In this document: positions 1 to 9,913 of the stretch, in pieces | How positions within the stretch are numbered: position 1 is the first letter of the stretch | Layout: every line of letters starts with the position of its first letter | Origin: Emticicia sp. C21 | Lineage (GTDB): Bacteria; Bacteroidota; Bacteroidia; Cytophagales; Spirosomataceae | Direction of reading: 5' to 3' | NCBI RefSeq assembly: GCF_003418935.1 | Contig: NZ_QVMT01000013.1 | Coordinates: 87,301 to 151,300, forward strand | Length of the DNA stretch: 64,000 nucleotides | The notes under the pieces: generated by a model | Told to the model about the DNA's origin: nothing | The model's database searches: none | The model's input: the letters and a program-made list of their open reading frames with translations, nothing else | Made by a program: the position numbers and the translations under genes

Positions 1-362
1 CAACTGTTACTTACGACGCAAAAAATGGTATTACGCTTCAACCCGGTTTTGAAGTGCAGAAAGGAACAGTATTTAAAACAAAACTGATCGGCTGTACTAA
101 TAACAATAGTGCAAATATTAGTGAAGATAATCTGCCTACTAAAAATGAGCCTTTGATAAAAGTAAACAATGCTTCTACATATCCTCAGTTAATAGACTTT
201 CTTTATTATTACCCTAATAAATCAATTAAAGAGATTTATGAGCAGGCTGAGAGAAGCAAACTAGCTCCTATCACTTGGGATATAGTTACTGAAAAGGATA
301 TTTACATACTTGATTTGAAAATTGGCTCAACTGTTTTGAAAGGGTTCTTGCCTAAAAAATAG
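1..362 (+). CDS. ELWxxDGT-type exported protein, 3' end only
   Basis: This is the last part of a gene that begins before the window; the first complete codon is at position 3. The visible protein starts in the conserved 'ITLQPGFEVQKGTVF...IGC' block, which resembles the C-terminal coathanger/GCx domain of large exported Bacteroidota proteins, and continues into a tail of about 87 residues ending KGFLPKK. The whole segment is closely similar in protein and DNA to the last 360 bases of the next gene (about 3050-3409), so the two are tandem paralogs. An ATG at 54 lies inside the domain and is not the real start. No function is known; a cell-surface or secreted role is inferred from the paralog. 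Confidence 0.85.
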   Translation, partial: TVTYDAKNGITLQPGFEVQKGTVFKTKLIGCTNNNSANISEDNLPTKNEPLIKVNNASTYPQLIDFLYYYPNKSIKEIYEQAERSKLAPITWDIVTEKDIYILDLKIGSTVLKGFLPKK

Positions 363-403
363 TAATGCCCTGATTATTATAACTTTTTTGATTAAGCGTT
401 CTG

Positions 404-3400
404 ATGAAAAGACTTGTCCTATTGGTAGCTTTAATAATTGCTGTTGTTCTACCCGTGTTTTCTCAAAGAGTTTTGAAAGATATAGCCCAAGGCACCGATA
501 ATGCCCGGGTATTCTCTGAAAGTTCATTTTCTTCAAATGATACGCTTTTTTTCACTGCCGCTGATATAAATAATGCACAATATGCTTACTATTTAACCAA
601 TTCTACTTCGGCATCTACCAAAAAGATTTCAGGGAACTCTTTCGGTTATTCTGAAAGGTCGCAGGCTACTGTTAATTATAAATTTAAGAATAGTTTCTAC
701 CTATATTGCAGAGGCATCATTTATCAATTAAAGAATGACTCAGTTAGTTTAATAAGATATTTAAACGATGGTAATTACTCTTCTTTCCGAGGTTTTTTTC
801 AGATAAACAATCAACTATATTTTCTGATTTATAAGGAATTAGACAACAGTTTTGAGTATTGGAAAACCGATGGCACCGAAATCGGAACGGTTTTAATAAA
901 AACGCTTACTTTACCCAGGAAAGTCCAGTATTTTGGTGAAGGTTTTTATTTTAAGGGTAAATATTACTACTCATTTAATGATGGCTCTGTTAATTTTATT
1001 GTAAGCGATGGGACTATCAATGGTACAACTACCTATAAAAATAATAGAGTTGGCATATATGGTTATCAGGCTTTTACCGATTATTTTTATTTTCATACGG
1101 CCGACCCTGGTGGCTTAAATTATAGAACTAAACTCTGGAAATGTGCAGGCGACAGTACCAGTTCGCAAAAAGCCCTTTTTGAAATAGATGGAGACACTAC
1201 TTATTCAGTCAGTAACCTATTCAAATTCAAGAATAATTTGCACTTTATATCCTATACTAATGGGCAGATCAGAATCAGTAAATTTGATACAGTTACATTG
1301 AATGTAAATCATATTACAAATTCATTATTTGGTCCGTTGAACCTGACAATAAATGGTTCTAAATTATATTATTCGAGTGTAAGCACCGACTATTCAACTA
1401 TCGGCTTTTATGAAAATAATGGTAGTCTGGCCTCCAATACATTAATTTTTTCTATGCCATATAATGATAGCTTCATTTATAACTTTTATAAAGGAGAGAA
1501 TAATTATTATGTCAGTCAGCAGAAAACAGAAAACGGTCAGATTATTGACGATGTAATCTATTGGATTTACAATGGCTCAACTTTAGTAAAGCTTACTGAT
1601 ATAGTTCCTGACATCACCTTAGGCATATATTATAATGCAGTTGGTGCTGCTGGTGATATTTTTTACTTCAGTGCTTCAGATTCTCAACATGGGTATGAAC
1701 TGTGGCGGACAGATGGTACCACAGCAGGAACTTATATGATAAAAGATATTAATAGCCAGATTGCTTCTTCTTACCCTAAAGTTCTGTTTGGCCTAGGTAA
1801 TTATGCGTATCTGATGGCAGATGATAAAACAAATGGTGTAGAGCTCTGGAAGAGCAATGGTACTTCTACGTCTCTTCATGCAAACTTAAATCAGGATAAT
1901 AGAATTGAGCACGTATTAGGATCTTCTTATAGAGGACACAAAAAATTCAAGTCATCTTATATTATTGGTTTATCATATAAGCATTTTCAGATTTTGCCAA
2001 ATGGAAATATTAATCATTTAAGTTTTCTTGAAGCTAATGGTAATACCAATTTTCATGAATTTAAGGACTCTCTATATTATATGGGAAATGATAATAATCT
2101 TTGGAAAACCAATGGCACTCCTACAGGAACCAAAAAAGCCGTCCATCTTGACTCCACTAATAATGGAACCGGGAATATCGGTTATCAAATCCTTAATAAT
2201 ACAGAAAGTTCATTATTTTTCACTTCAGATGCCAGTTCTATTCTTTGGAAAACGAATGGGACTAAAAGTGGCACACTAAAACTTCATGAGTTTAAAATAA
2301 CCGAATTACCTTTTTTTAATCCTTCATCTTTCTATTCATCGTGGACCCTAGGTAATTTATTAATTTTTGAGAGAAGAAACACTTCACTGAATAGAACTGA
2401 GCTTTGGAGAAGCGATGGCACTGTTGCAGGGACTTTCCAGTTAGCTACGAATAATTACCTATCAGGTTATGGAACCTTTAATAATCAGTTATATTTTAGA
2501 GATAAAGGTGGATTATGGAAAACCAACGGTACCCAGGAGGGAACGCTCCAGATTAATGAGAAGGATTTTCTTGATGGAAAACAATTACGAGATAAGTTTT
2601 ATTTAGTCGGGAGAAATAATTCGAATAATAATATAGAATATTACGAAATAGATAAACATGAAAATCTAAAGCTTCTAACAACTATCAGTGATTTCACAGA
2701 AGAGGGATTTAATTACCCAAGTGGATTTACAAAAATTGATGATAGATATTTATTGAATTATATCTCTACACCAGGTTACCAGCATTTTGTCCTTACGGAT
2801 GGTAATGCTGAAAATACCAAAAGGGCCTTTTCTCTTAAAGGTTCGATTCCATTTGAAGGAGAATATTTTTTTACATATCTAAACAAAAAAATATACTTTA
2901 CTGCTGTAGATAGTCTTAAAGGTCAGGAACTCTGGGTATGGGATTTTGAATGCCCTGATGGGTATACAATCCGGGATAATATAATAAAAGACTCAACTAT
3001 TGTTTATGGAAAAAATATATGGGGGCAGAATATTATAAGTAATAACAAAACCATTACCTATGACGCGAAAAACAGCATTATTCTTCAACCGGGTTTTGAA
3101 GTTCAGAAAGGAACAGTTTTTAAAACAAAACTGATTGGCTGCGCTAATAATATATCTAATGCTATCGAAGATAATATTCCTGCTAAAAATGAGCCGGCAG
3201 TCAAGGTAAAGTTCTTTGCTATATATCCTCAGCTAATTGACTTCCTGAATTATTATCCTAATCAATCAATTAAAGAGATTTATCAACAGGCCGTCAGTAC
3301 TAGGTTAGCTCCTATAACCTGGGAAATTGCTACAGAAAAAGATATTTATCTTTTGGATCTAAAAATCGGTTCAAGCGTTTTGAGAGGATTCTTACCTAAA

Positions 3401-3409
3401 AAAAATTAA
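404..3409 (+). CDS. exported ELWxxDGTxxGT-repeat protein with coathanger C-terminal domain
   Basis: The 1001-residue product has a clear signal peptide (about residues 1-21, ending VFSQ). At least eight copies of a WKTDGT/WRSDGT-xxGT repeat are spread through it, near residues 152, 203, 433, 483, 567, 615, 668 and 705, a pattern that suggests a beta-propeller or stacked-sheet fold. Residues about 845-911 carry the 'LQPGFEVQKGTVF...IGC' block. Unusually, the chain does not stop after the GC motif: about 90 more residues follow, ending RGFLPKKN, and this tail is conserved in the partial paralog upstream. No catalytic motif is seen. It is probably an extracellular or outer-surface protein; ligand and partners are unknown. 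The gap to the upstream paralog is 41 bases. Confidence 0.88.
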   Translation: MKRLVLLVALIIAVVLPVFSQRVLKDIAQGTDNARVFSESSFSSNDTLFFTAADINNAQYAYYLTNSTSASTKKISGNSFGYSERSQATVNYKFKNSFYLYCRGIIYQLKNDSVSLIRYLNDGNYSSFRGFFQINNQLYFLIYKELDNSFEYWKTDGTEIGTVLIKTLTLPRKVQYFGEGFYFKGKYYYSFNDGSVNFIVSDGTINGTTTYKNNRVGIYGYQAFTDYFYFHTADPGGLNYRTKLWKCAGDSTSSQKALFEIDGDTTYSVSNLFKFKNNLHFISYTNGQIRISKFDTVTLNVNHITNSLFGPLNLTINGSKLYYSSVSTDYSTIGFYENNGSLASNTLIFSMPYNDSFIYNFYKGENNYYVSQQKTENGQIIDDVIYWIYNGSTLVKLTDIVPDITLGIYYNAVGAAGDIFYFSASDSQHGYELWRTDGTTAGTYMIKDINSQIASSYPKVLFGLGNYAYLMADDKTNGVELWKSNGTSTSLHANLNQDNRIEHVLGSSYRGHKKFKSSYIIGLSYKHFQILPNGNINHLSFLEANGNTNFHEFKDSLYYMGNDNNLWKTNGTPTGTKKAVHLDSTNNGTGNIGYQILNNTESSLFFTSDASSILWKTNGTKSGTLKLHEFKITELPFFNPSSFYSSWTLGNLLIFERRNTSLNRTELWRSDGTVAGTFQLATNNYLSGYGTFNNQLYFRDKGGLWKTNGTQEGTLQINEKDFLDGKQLRDKFYLVGRNNSNNNIEYYEIDKHENLKLLTTISDFTEEGFNYPSGFTKIDDRYLLNYISTPGYQHFVLTDGNAENTKRAFSLKGSIPFEGEYFFTYLNKKIYFTAVDSLKGQELWVWDFECPDGYTIRDNIIKDSTIVYGKNIWGQNIISNNKTITYDAKNSIILQPGFEVQKGTVFKTKLIGCANNISNAIEDNIPAKNEPAVKVKFFAIYPQLIDFLNYYPNQSIKEIYQQAVSTRLAPITWEIATEKDIYLLDLKIGSSVLRGFLPKKN

Positions 3410-3419
3410 GGTTTGTAGA

Positions 3420-3473
3420 TTTAGTGAGTTGAAAAGATTGTATTTTTATTGCTTTACTTTACAACTCACTAAA
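3420..3473. repeat. intergenic hairpin of the TGAGT-type repeat family
   Basis: A perfect 12-base inverted repeat, TTTAGTGAGTTG at 3420-3431 and CAACTCACTAAA at 3462-3473, sits between the repeat-protein gene and the S9 peptidase. The core resembles the TGAGTGATT units found in other gaps of this window (18.5, 31.7 and 56.3 kb). There is no downstream T-run, so a terminator role is less likely than a small dispersed repeat or an mRNA-end hairpin. Confidence 0.55.
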
Positions 3474-3487
3474 CATCACCTGAGTAC

Positions 3488-5470
3488 ATGAAAAAACTCC
3501 TGCCATTTCTGGCTTTCTTTCTATTTTCTACTGCACTTATCTATGCACAATCCACTACTAAAAGAGGCCTGAAACCTTCTGACGTTTACCGATTGCAAAG
3601 TCTGACTGACCCACAGATTTCGCCTGATGGGAATTGGGTATCCTACACGCTTTCGTCGGTTGATTCTGTTAAAAACAAACGCAATGCCGATATCTGGATG
3701 GTTTCGTGGGATGGAAAAGAATCTATTCAGTTAACCCATAGTCCGGATGGTGAGTCTCAGGGAAGATGGAGCCCAGATGGGAAATATTTCTCATTTGTTT
3801 CATCAAGAGGTGGATTAACAAGGGGACAGATATGGTTGATGGACAGACGTGGAGGTGAAGCAAAACAATTGACCGACTTAAAAAAAGGAGATTTGACAGA
3901 ATACGCCTGGTCTCCCGATGGTAAAAAGATTGCCTTGGCTATCCAAAGTCCTTCGGATACTTCAAAAAACAAGACACCTAAACCAATTGTATTAGACCGC
4001 TTTCAGTTTAAACAAGATGTGGAGGGCTATCTGACTAAAAAGCCTATTCATTTTTATTTATATGATATTGTTACCAAGAAAATAGATACCTTAACGCGAG
4101 GTAATTATGATGAAACCAACCCTAAATGGTCGCCGGATGGAAGCCAGATAGCTTTTACCAGCAATAGAACAGAAGACCCGGATAGAAATGAGAATTCAGA
4201 TATCTGGGTAATTGATGCGAAAGCCAATGCCACTATGAAAAGATTAACCTCGTGGACTGGTAGAGACGGCTCGATGGTTTGGAGTCCGGACGGGAAGCAA
4301 ATTGCGTATCTGAGAAGTACCTCTTCTGAAAACTATATTATGTATGATCAGTCAATCTTATGTGTTATTTCAAAAGACGGCGGTGAGCCAAAATTGCTAA
4401 GCAAAGCGCTGGACAGACCAGTGACTGCGCCAAGGTGGTCGAAAGATGGGAATACTATTTATGCCATAGTAGCTGATGACCGTATCAGATATATTGCACA
4501 ATTTGGAGCAGTTGATGGTAAAATGGCGAAAGTAGTGACAGGGAATAAATCATTCAATGCTTTAGAAAGACACCCTTCCGGTGGTTTCCTTACTTCGATG
4601 AGTGAACCACATACACCTTTAGAATTGTATGCACTGGAGAATAATACGCCAAGAAGACTAACCAGGCATCAGGAAGATTTTGTTTCTAAATTGTCATTGG
4701 CTACAGTTGAAGGCTTTACTTCTAAAAGCAAAGATGGTACTTCGGTTTCAAATATTTTGTATCGCCCGGCTAATGCAAGCAAAACAGAGAAGTTGCCAAC
4801 TATTTTTATGATTCATGGTGGCCCTGTGGCACAAGATGAATTTAGTTTTGACATGACCCGCCAGATGTTAGCTGCAGCAGGTTATAATGTAGTGGCTGTG
4901 AATTACAGGGGTTCAAGTGGACGCGGTTTAGATTTCTGCAAGGCTATCTGGGCTGATTGGGGGAATAAAGAAGTAATAGACATTCTGGGTGCAGCTGATT
5001 ATGTCGTACAGAATGGTATTGCAGATCCTGAAAAACTGGGTATCGGAGGATGGAGTTATGGTGGTATCCTGACTGATTATACCATTGCGACAGACACCCG
5101 CTTTAAGGCAGCATCCAGTGGTGCAGGTGTTGCTATGATTTCTTCATTATATGGTGTTGACCAATACATTTTACAATATGAGCATGAATTGGGTTCTCCC
5201 TGGAAAAACTTCGATAAATATGTGGCACTCTCTTACCCTTTCTTAAAGGCTGACCGTATTATAACCCCAACGCAATTTATGGTAGGTGAAAGTGATTTCA
5301 ATGTTCCATCTGTTGGTAGCGAGCAGATGTATCAGGCTTTCAGATCATTAGGTATTCCTACGGAATTGATTATTTATCCGGGACAGTTTCATGGCATAAC
5401 TAATCCAAGTTTCCAGAAAGATCGTTTCGAACGCTACATAGCGTGGTTTAATAAATACTTGAAAAAATAA
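3488..5470 (+). CDS. S9 family peptidase (prolyl oligopeptidase / acylaminoacyl-peptidase type)
   Basis: The 660-residue protein has a signal peptide (about 1-20), then a beta-propeller with repeated WSPDGK-type PD40 units to about residue 390, then an alpha/beta-hydrolase domain. The oxyanion region is IHGGP, and the expected catalytic triad can be placed at Ser523 in GGWSYGG, Asp603 in GESDFNVP and His635 in GQFHG. Members of this family cleave short peptides, often after proline or at acylated N-termini, and exported versions act in the periplasm. Length and motif order are normal for the family. A strong terminator follows at 5492-5530, so it appears to be a single-gene unit. Confidence 0.95.
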   Translation: MKKLLPFLAFFLFSTALIYAQSTTKRGLKPSDVYRLQSLTDPQISPDGNWVSYTLSSVDSVKNKRNADIWMVSWDGKESIQLTHSPDGESQGRWSPDGKYFSFVSSRGGLTRGQIWLMDRRGGEAKQLTDLKKGDLTEYAWSPDGKKIALAIQSPSDTSKNKTPKPIVLDRFQFKQDVEGYLTKKPIHFYLYDIVTKKIDTLTRGNYDETNPKWSPDGSQIAFTSNRTEDPDRNENSDIWVIDAKANATMKRLTSWTGRDGSMVWSPDGKQIAYLRSTSSENYIMYDQSILCVISKDGGEPKLLSKALDRPVTAPRWSKDGNTIYAIVADDRIRYIAQFGAVDGKMAKVVTGNKSFNALERHPSGGFLTSMSEPHTPLELYALENNTPRRLTRHQEDFVSKLSLATVEGFTSKSKDGTSVSNILYRPANASKTEKLPTIFMIHGGPVAQDEFSFDMTRQMLAAAGYNVVAVNYRGSSGRGLDFCKAIWADWGNKEVIDILGAADYVVQNGIADPEKLGIGGWSYGGILTDYTIATDTRFKAASSGAGVAMISSLYGVDQYILQYEHELGSPWKNFDKYVALSYPFLKADRIITPTQFMVGESDFNVPSVGSEQMYQAFRSLGIPTELIIYPGQFHGITNPSFQKDRFERYIAWFNKYLKK

Positions 5471-5491
5471 AATTACTATCAATACAGGTTT

Positions 5492-5530
5492 TCAGGGCTT
5501 TGAGGTATTCCTCGAAGCCCTGATTTTTTC
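5492..5530 (+). terminator. rho-independent terminator after S9 peptidase gene
   Basis: The arms 5492-5505 and 5510-5523 form a GC-rich stem (TCAGGGCTT.GAGG with CCTC.AAGCCCTGA) around a 4-base loop, followed by a T-run from 5524. It lies 21 bases after the stop codon. Confidence 0.9.
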
Positions 5531-5624
5531 TATTTTCGTATTTATATCCCAGTTTTTTAAGGTCTGTCACATTTTAAGGAATCTTAATTATAGTTGCCGT
5601 AATGTTGTCAGAAAAAACAAAATT

Positions 5625-7166
5625 ATGGAAATCAGAATCAGAAATTACGAATTTACTTTTATTACGCTACTGGTGGGCATCACACTTGCCAGATATTTAT
5701 TGGAAAGCTTCGTCATTAGCAGTGAAGACATTCAGGAAAGATTCGTGCATACTTTTTCTCAAAATGGGCTTTCCTTTAACTATTTCACCAATGTACTGTC
5801 GCCAAAACTAGGCACATTAATTTTCATTTACCTGCTTTATTTATCAATTTATTTATTGAATATCCCTCAACAATTAATCAGCAAATTACGTACAACAAGC
5901 CAAAATATCTGGATAAGTATTTATATTCTTGTTATTACATTTTTACTGGCATTGAGTGCAAATGCAGCTACCTACTTTGCAAGACCCGCTTATTTTAGCT
6001 ACAATGGCTATAAAATTCTGGCAATGTTCGGATATAACGAATATCCGCTGGAAGATGTCTTCTTCGGTTTTGGACGTGCATTTGCCATCGTAAGTATTTA
6101 TTTTCTATATGCATGTTTAAGAGAGTATATTATAGTTAGAATCAAAAATGCCAACCGACGAAATTATCTGAGTTTAATTGCAAATCAGATAGTTTTGATT
6201 TTTATTATCTATATCATAATTCCATTTTTTGCCGCTACTTTTGAATTAATCACCGATGATTTCTTCTATACTGTTTATGTACTATTCCTTACGCCTACCC
6301 TGCTCATTTATCTGACCAACACCTATTGGATTTTTCCGGGTTCTGATACCAGACCCTGGCTTAACGTGCGTACAATCAGTATGATAGTCTTATTTACTTT
6401 TATATATACGTTTTTCTTTAATTGGCTGCCTCGTCATTCGTTTTCAATGCCATTATGGCTAGCTATCTGGGCCGTGCAGTTGTTTGTAGTTACACCAATT
6501 ACCTGGTTATTGTACCAACAACGAAAAGACAAAATATTACAATTACGAGGTACAGAAAGTGCATTGGTGAAATCAAAAGCCGATTTGCAATTCCTACGGT
6601 CACAAATCAACCCGCATTTTTTATTTAATGCCCTAAATACCTTATATGGCACGGCCATGATAGATGGCTCACAAAGAACTGCAGAAGGCATACAAAAACT
6701 GGGTGATATGATGCGTTTCATGTTGTATGATAATCATCAGGATTTTATTCCTATGAGTAGTGAAATCAGCTATTTGAAGAATTATATTTCGTTGCAAAAG
6801 TTGAGAATCCAACAATCGTCTGATATTAATATTAAAGAAGAAATTAATGAAATGAATTGTAACCATGCAATTGCGCCTATGTTATTAATTCCATTTGTTG
6901 AAAATGCTTTTAAACATGGAATTGATTTGAATAAAAAATCATGGATACGCATTAAAATGGAATGTGATAAAAGTAGTATCAGGTTTGAGGTGCGTAATAG
7001 TGTGCATCTCGTTCAAAACAATGACCCTGAAAGAGAGCATTCTGGCATAGGTCTTGAAAATGTCAGAGAAAGACTACATTTGTTTTATCCAAACAGGTTC
7101 AAACTCCATTTCGGATCTGATGGAAAGGAATTCATTGCCACTTTAGAACTTCAACCAAATCATTAA
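5625..7166 (+). CDS. LytS/YehU-type sensor histidine kinase
   Basis: The 513-residue membrane protein has several hydrophobic segments in residues 1-300 and then the His_kinase (PF06580) signature RSQINPHFLFNALNTLYG; His331 is the likely phosphoacceptor. An N-box-like IPFVENAFKHG lies near residues 423-434 and a glycine-rich ATP site (GIGLENVRERL) near the C-terminus. The stop is 1 base before the start of the LytTR regulator gene, so the two form one unit and almost surely a two-component pair. No dedicated extracellular sensor domain is evident; the signal may be read by the membrane helices. The stimulus is unknown. Confidence 0.93.
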   Translation: MEIRIRNYEFTFITLLVGITLARYLLESFVISSEDIQERFVHTFSQNGLSFNYFTNVLSPKLGTLIFIYLLYLSIYLLNIPQQLISKLRTTSQNIWISIYILVITFLLALSANAATYFARPAYFSYNGYKILAMFGYNEYPLEDVFFGFGRAFAIVSIYFLYACLREYIIVRIKNANRRNYLSLIANQIVLIFIIYIIIPFFAATFELITDDFFYTVYVLFLTPTLLIYLTNTYWIFPGSDTRPWLNVRTISMIVLFTFIYTFFFNWLPRHSFSMPLWLAIWAVQLFVVTPITWLLYQQRKDKILQLRGTESALVKSKADLQFLRSQINPHFLFNALNTLYGTAMIDGSQRTAEGIQKLGDMMRFMLYDNHQDFIPMSSEISYLKNYISLQKLRIQQSSDINIKEEINEMNCNHAIAPMLLIPFVENAFKHGIDLNKKSWIRIKMECDKSSIRFEVRNSVHLVQNNDPEREHSGIGLENVRERLHLFYPNRFKLHFGSDGKEFIATLELQPNH

Positions 7167-7167
7167 T

Positions 7168-7875
7168 ATGCTACAAGCCATTGCCATAGACGACGAGCCG
7201 ATTGCTTTAGAGATTATAAAAAACATGGCCGCACAGGTAAGCTTTATTGATTTGAGTGCCAGTTTTACGAACGCCATAGAAGCATTGGATTATATGCAAA
7301 CACATAAGGTTGACGCGATTTTTCTGGACATTAAAATGCCGGGCATTTCAGGCCTGGAATTAGTCAAGTCTTTACCACAAGCCCCTATCATTATTTTTAC
7401 CACAGCCTATAGCGAACACGCAGTGCAGAGCTTTGAACTTAATGCCATAGATTACTTATTGAAACCTTTTTCATTTACACGTTTTCTTCAGGCTTGTAAT
7501 AAGGCACATGAGCAGGTTACGCTCAAGAGTAATTATCAGAGTTCTTCGCTTGCATTGCCATCTATTTTTATCAAAAGTGGTTATGAGCAGATTAAAGTTG
7601 ACCTGGAGGAATTATTATATGCTGAGAGCACTGGCAATTATGTCAAGTTTTTCCTGGCAAACCAAACCATTGTCTCGCGGCTTACGATGAGTGAAGTGGA
7701 GGTTTTGTTACCTCTATCGGCATTTATTCGTATTCATCGCTCTTTTATAGTAGCGAAAAAGAAAATCACCAAAATTGATAAAAGAAGCGTATGGGTTCTT
7801 CAGAAAGAACTGCCTGTTGGCTCATTCTACAGTAACGCAGTTGAACAGTACGTTGCCCAAAACTCCAAAACCTGA
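7168..7875 (+). CDS. LytTR-family response regulator
   Basis: The 235-residue protein has a receiver domain (about 1-118) with acidic pocket DDEP near the N-terminus, phosphoacceptor Asp54 in FLDIKMPG and a KPF motif near residue 98. A LytTR DNA-binding domain follows (about 135-230), including the family-typical FIRIHRSFIV stretch. It is translationally linked to the kinase upstream and is the expected output partner. The downstream serine-hydrolase gene begins 54 bases later and could be co-transcribed or a target, but nothing in the sequence proves either. Confidence 0.94.
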   Translation: MLQAIAIDDEPIALEIIKNMAAQVSFIDLSASFTNAIEALDYMQTHKVDAIFLDIKMPGISGLELVKSLPQAPIIIFTTAYSEHAVQSFELNAIDYLLKPFSFTRFLQACNKAHEQVTLKSNYQSSSLALPSIFIKSGYEQIKVDLEELLYAESTGNYVKFFLANQTIVSRLTMSEVEVLLPLSAFIRIHRSFIVAKKKITKIDKRSVWVLQKELPVGSFYSNAVEQYVAQNSKT

Positions 7876-7929
7876 TCAGCTAGTATAATATTTAAAATCT
7901 AACATTTATTCATATTAAATTTCAATCTT

Positions 7930-9282
7930 ATGAAAAAGATTATGGCAACGCTTTGCCTTTTGGCAGGGCTATTTTCAAACATTTCGGCACAAAATATTCC
8001 ACAGAAATTAGAAGAATTGATGAGTGCTTATGCGCAAAACAGAGAGTTTAACGGCACGGTTTTAATTGCAAAAGGAGGCAGAATATTATTAGAGAAAGGA
8101 TATGGCTATCAGAATTTAGAAAAGAAGTTAAATAATACTTCAGCAACACTTTATCCAATCGCTTCTATTACAAAAACTTTTACAGCGACTTTAATTTTGA
8201 AGTTGGCTGAATTAAAGCAGTTGTCTTTGCAAGATAAACTGAGTAAGTATTACCCTGATTTTCCTAAAGGGGATAGTATTACGATAGAAAACTTATTGAC
8301 TCATACCTCCGGGATATTTAACTATACAGAAGATAATAATTTTATGCATAATGAATCTGGTAAACCCGCTAGTGAGCAGAAAATACTTTCTTTATTTAAA
8401 AATAAACCACTTGATTTTTCTCCTGGTAAGGGCTGGAATTACAGTAACTCGGGTTTTAGTGTATTGGGGTATATTATCGAAAAAGTAACTAAGATGTCTT
8501 ATTATTCAGCGATTAGAAAATATCTATTTACGCCTGTAACAATGTATAATAGTGGTTTTGATTTTGTAGGATTACCTATTGATAAAAAAGCGATAGGCTA
8601 TTATTCTGATTCAGGTAAGGATTACAATAAACAAGGACCTTTAGAAGACTCATCTGTAGTATTTGCTGCCGGTGCTATCTACTCTTCTGTTGGAGACTTA
8701 TATAAATGGCATCAGGCTCTTCAGAATAATCTGATTATTAGTAAAAATATGATGGACAAAGCCTATACTCCATTTATGAAAAATTATGGCTATGGATGGA
8801 TTATTGATTCGCTATATCATAAACGGATCGTTTCTCACAGCGGTGGTTTACCAGGTTATCGAAGCAATTTTGCGAGAATTGTAGAAGATGATGTTTGTAT
8901 CATTTTACTGAATAATACAGAAATACCAGGTTTAGGCATGATTACCAATAATCTACTGGCCGTTTTATATAATCAACCTTACAAACTACCGACGCAGAAG
9001 AAGTCCATCAGCTTAGATAAAAAGATACTTGAACGTTATGTTGGTACTTATGAAGTGACTAAACAACCATTGAAAATAGAATTCAAAATAGAAGATAATC
9101 GATTAGTAGCCTACCCATTCAGAGGGCCAAGATCAATTTTAGCGGCCACTGATGAATCTCATTTCTTTGATATTGAACAGGAACAGATTGAAATATCCTT
9201 TGAAAAAGATGAAACAGGCAACTACAATAAGCTAATACTTGATTTTAGTGGTAATAAAAGAACAGGGATTAGGGTACAGTAA
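7930..9282 (+). CDS. serine hydrolase, class C beta-lactamase / D-aminopeptidase fold
   Basis: The 450-residue protein has a signal peptide ending ISAQ (about residue 20). The active-site elements of the beta-lactamase/penicillin-binding fold are present: Ser79-I-T-Lys82, Tyr171-Ser-Asn, and His303-Ser-Gly-Gly. A small C-terminal beta domain (about 355-450) follows, as in many DUF3471-type members. Such enzymes hydrolyse esters, amides or D-amino-acid peptides; the actual substrate cannot be told from sequence, and antibiotic resistance should not be assumed. A second, separate member lies at 11100-12218. Confidence 0.9.
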   Translation: MKKIMATLCLLAGLFSNISAQNIPQKLEELMSAYAQNREFNGTVLIAKGGRILLEKGYGYQNLEKKLNNTSATLYPIASITKTFTATLILKLAELKQLSLQDKLSKYYPDFPKGDSITIENLLTHTSGIFNYTEDNNFMHNESGKPASEQKILSLFKNKPLDFSPGKGWNYSNSGFSVLGYIIEKVTKMSYYSAIRKYLFTPVTMYNSGFDFVGLPIDKKAIGYYSDSGKDYNKQGPLEDSSVVFAAGAIYSSVGDLYKWHQALQNNLIISKNMMDKAYTPFMKNYGYGWIIDSLYHKRIVSHSGGLPGYRSNFARIVEDDVCIILLNNTEIPGLGMITNNLLAVLYNQPYKLPTQKKSISLDKKILERYVGTYEVTKQPLKIEFKIEDNRLVAYPFRGPRSILAATDESHFFDIEQEQIEISFEKDETGNYNKLILDFSGNKRTGIRVQ

Positions 9283-9297
9283 AATCACTCATAAAGG

Positions 9298-9762
9298 CTA
9301 GAATTTGTACTCACCAAATAGTTCAATTATTTTCTTTCTTCTGAATTCAAAGATTTCTTCGAGCTGACGCTGAACCATGAATGAGTTCACCCATTTGCCA
9401 ATGAATCCCAGAGGAAGTTTATAATGTACAATATCCTCCATCAAAACGCCATTTTCGATTGAAATTAATTTATGCTGGTGATGCCAGAAAGCGTAAGGGC
9501 CACAACGTTGTTCGTCCACAAAGTAATCAGGTTGTTGCACATGTGTGATTTCTGTACACCAATCTAATGGAATACCTAAGATGGGCTTAACCACATAAGT
9601 AATTATTTGACCTGCATACATTTTATCTCCATGATGCAAAGAAGTCATTTCAAAACCCATATAAGCAGGTGTAATAATTTTGAGATTGGCAGGAGTTGAG
9701 AGAAAATCCCATGCCTGAGATATAGGTATTGGTAGTTTTTGGGTACGATGCAATACGTGCAT
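9298..9762 (-). CDS. SRPBCC-fold ligand-binding protein
   Basis: The 154-residue protein begins with a typical START/Bet v1-like pattern (HRTQKLPIPISQAWDFLSTP...LKIITP) and has the aromatic strand 'YGPYAFWHHQH'-like stretch found in cell-division-inhibitor-like SRPBCC proteins of Bacteroidota. There is no signal peptide, so it is probably cytoplasmic and binds a hydrophobic ligand; the ligand is unknown. It is convergent with the serine-hydrolase gene (15 bases apart) and lies about 150 bases downstream of the HtrA-like gene on the same strand. Confidence 0.8.
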   Translation of the reverse strand: MHVLHRTQKLPIPISQAWDFLSTPANLKIITPAYMGFEMTSLHHGDKMYAGQIITYVVKPILGIPLDWCTEITHVQQPDYFVDEQRCGPYAFWHHQHKLISIENGVLMEDIVHYKLPLGFIGKWVNSFMVQRQLEEIFEFRRKKIIELFGEYKF

Positions 9763-9913
9763 GTTAAAGTTTTATTTGTGTAACTCTCATATTTAGCAGA
9801 TTGTTTTTGGTAAAGAGCTTGTTTAATATTAATTGTGGAACATTGTGCAAATAGTGTACATTGTGGCAATCAATACTTTAACATACTCTTTACCGATTAA
9901 TTTATTAAAGTAA

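Noticed and set aside
6434-6866. Minus-strand open frames inside the LytS-like gene
   Set aside because: They lie fully within a conserved coding gene, have no family features, and are shadows of it.
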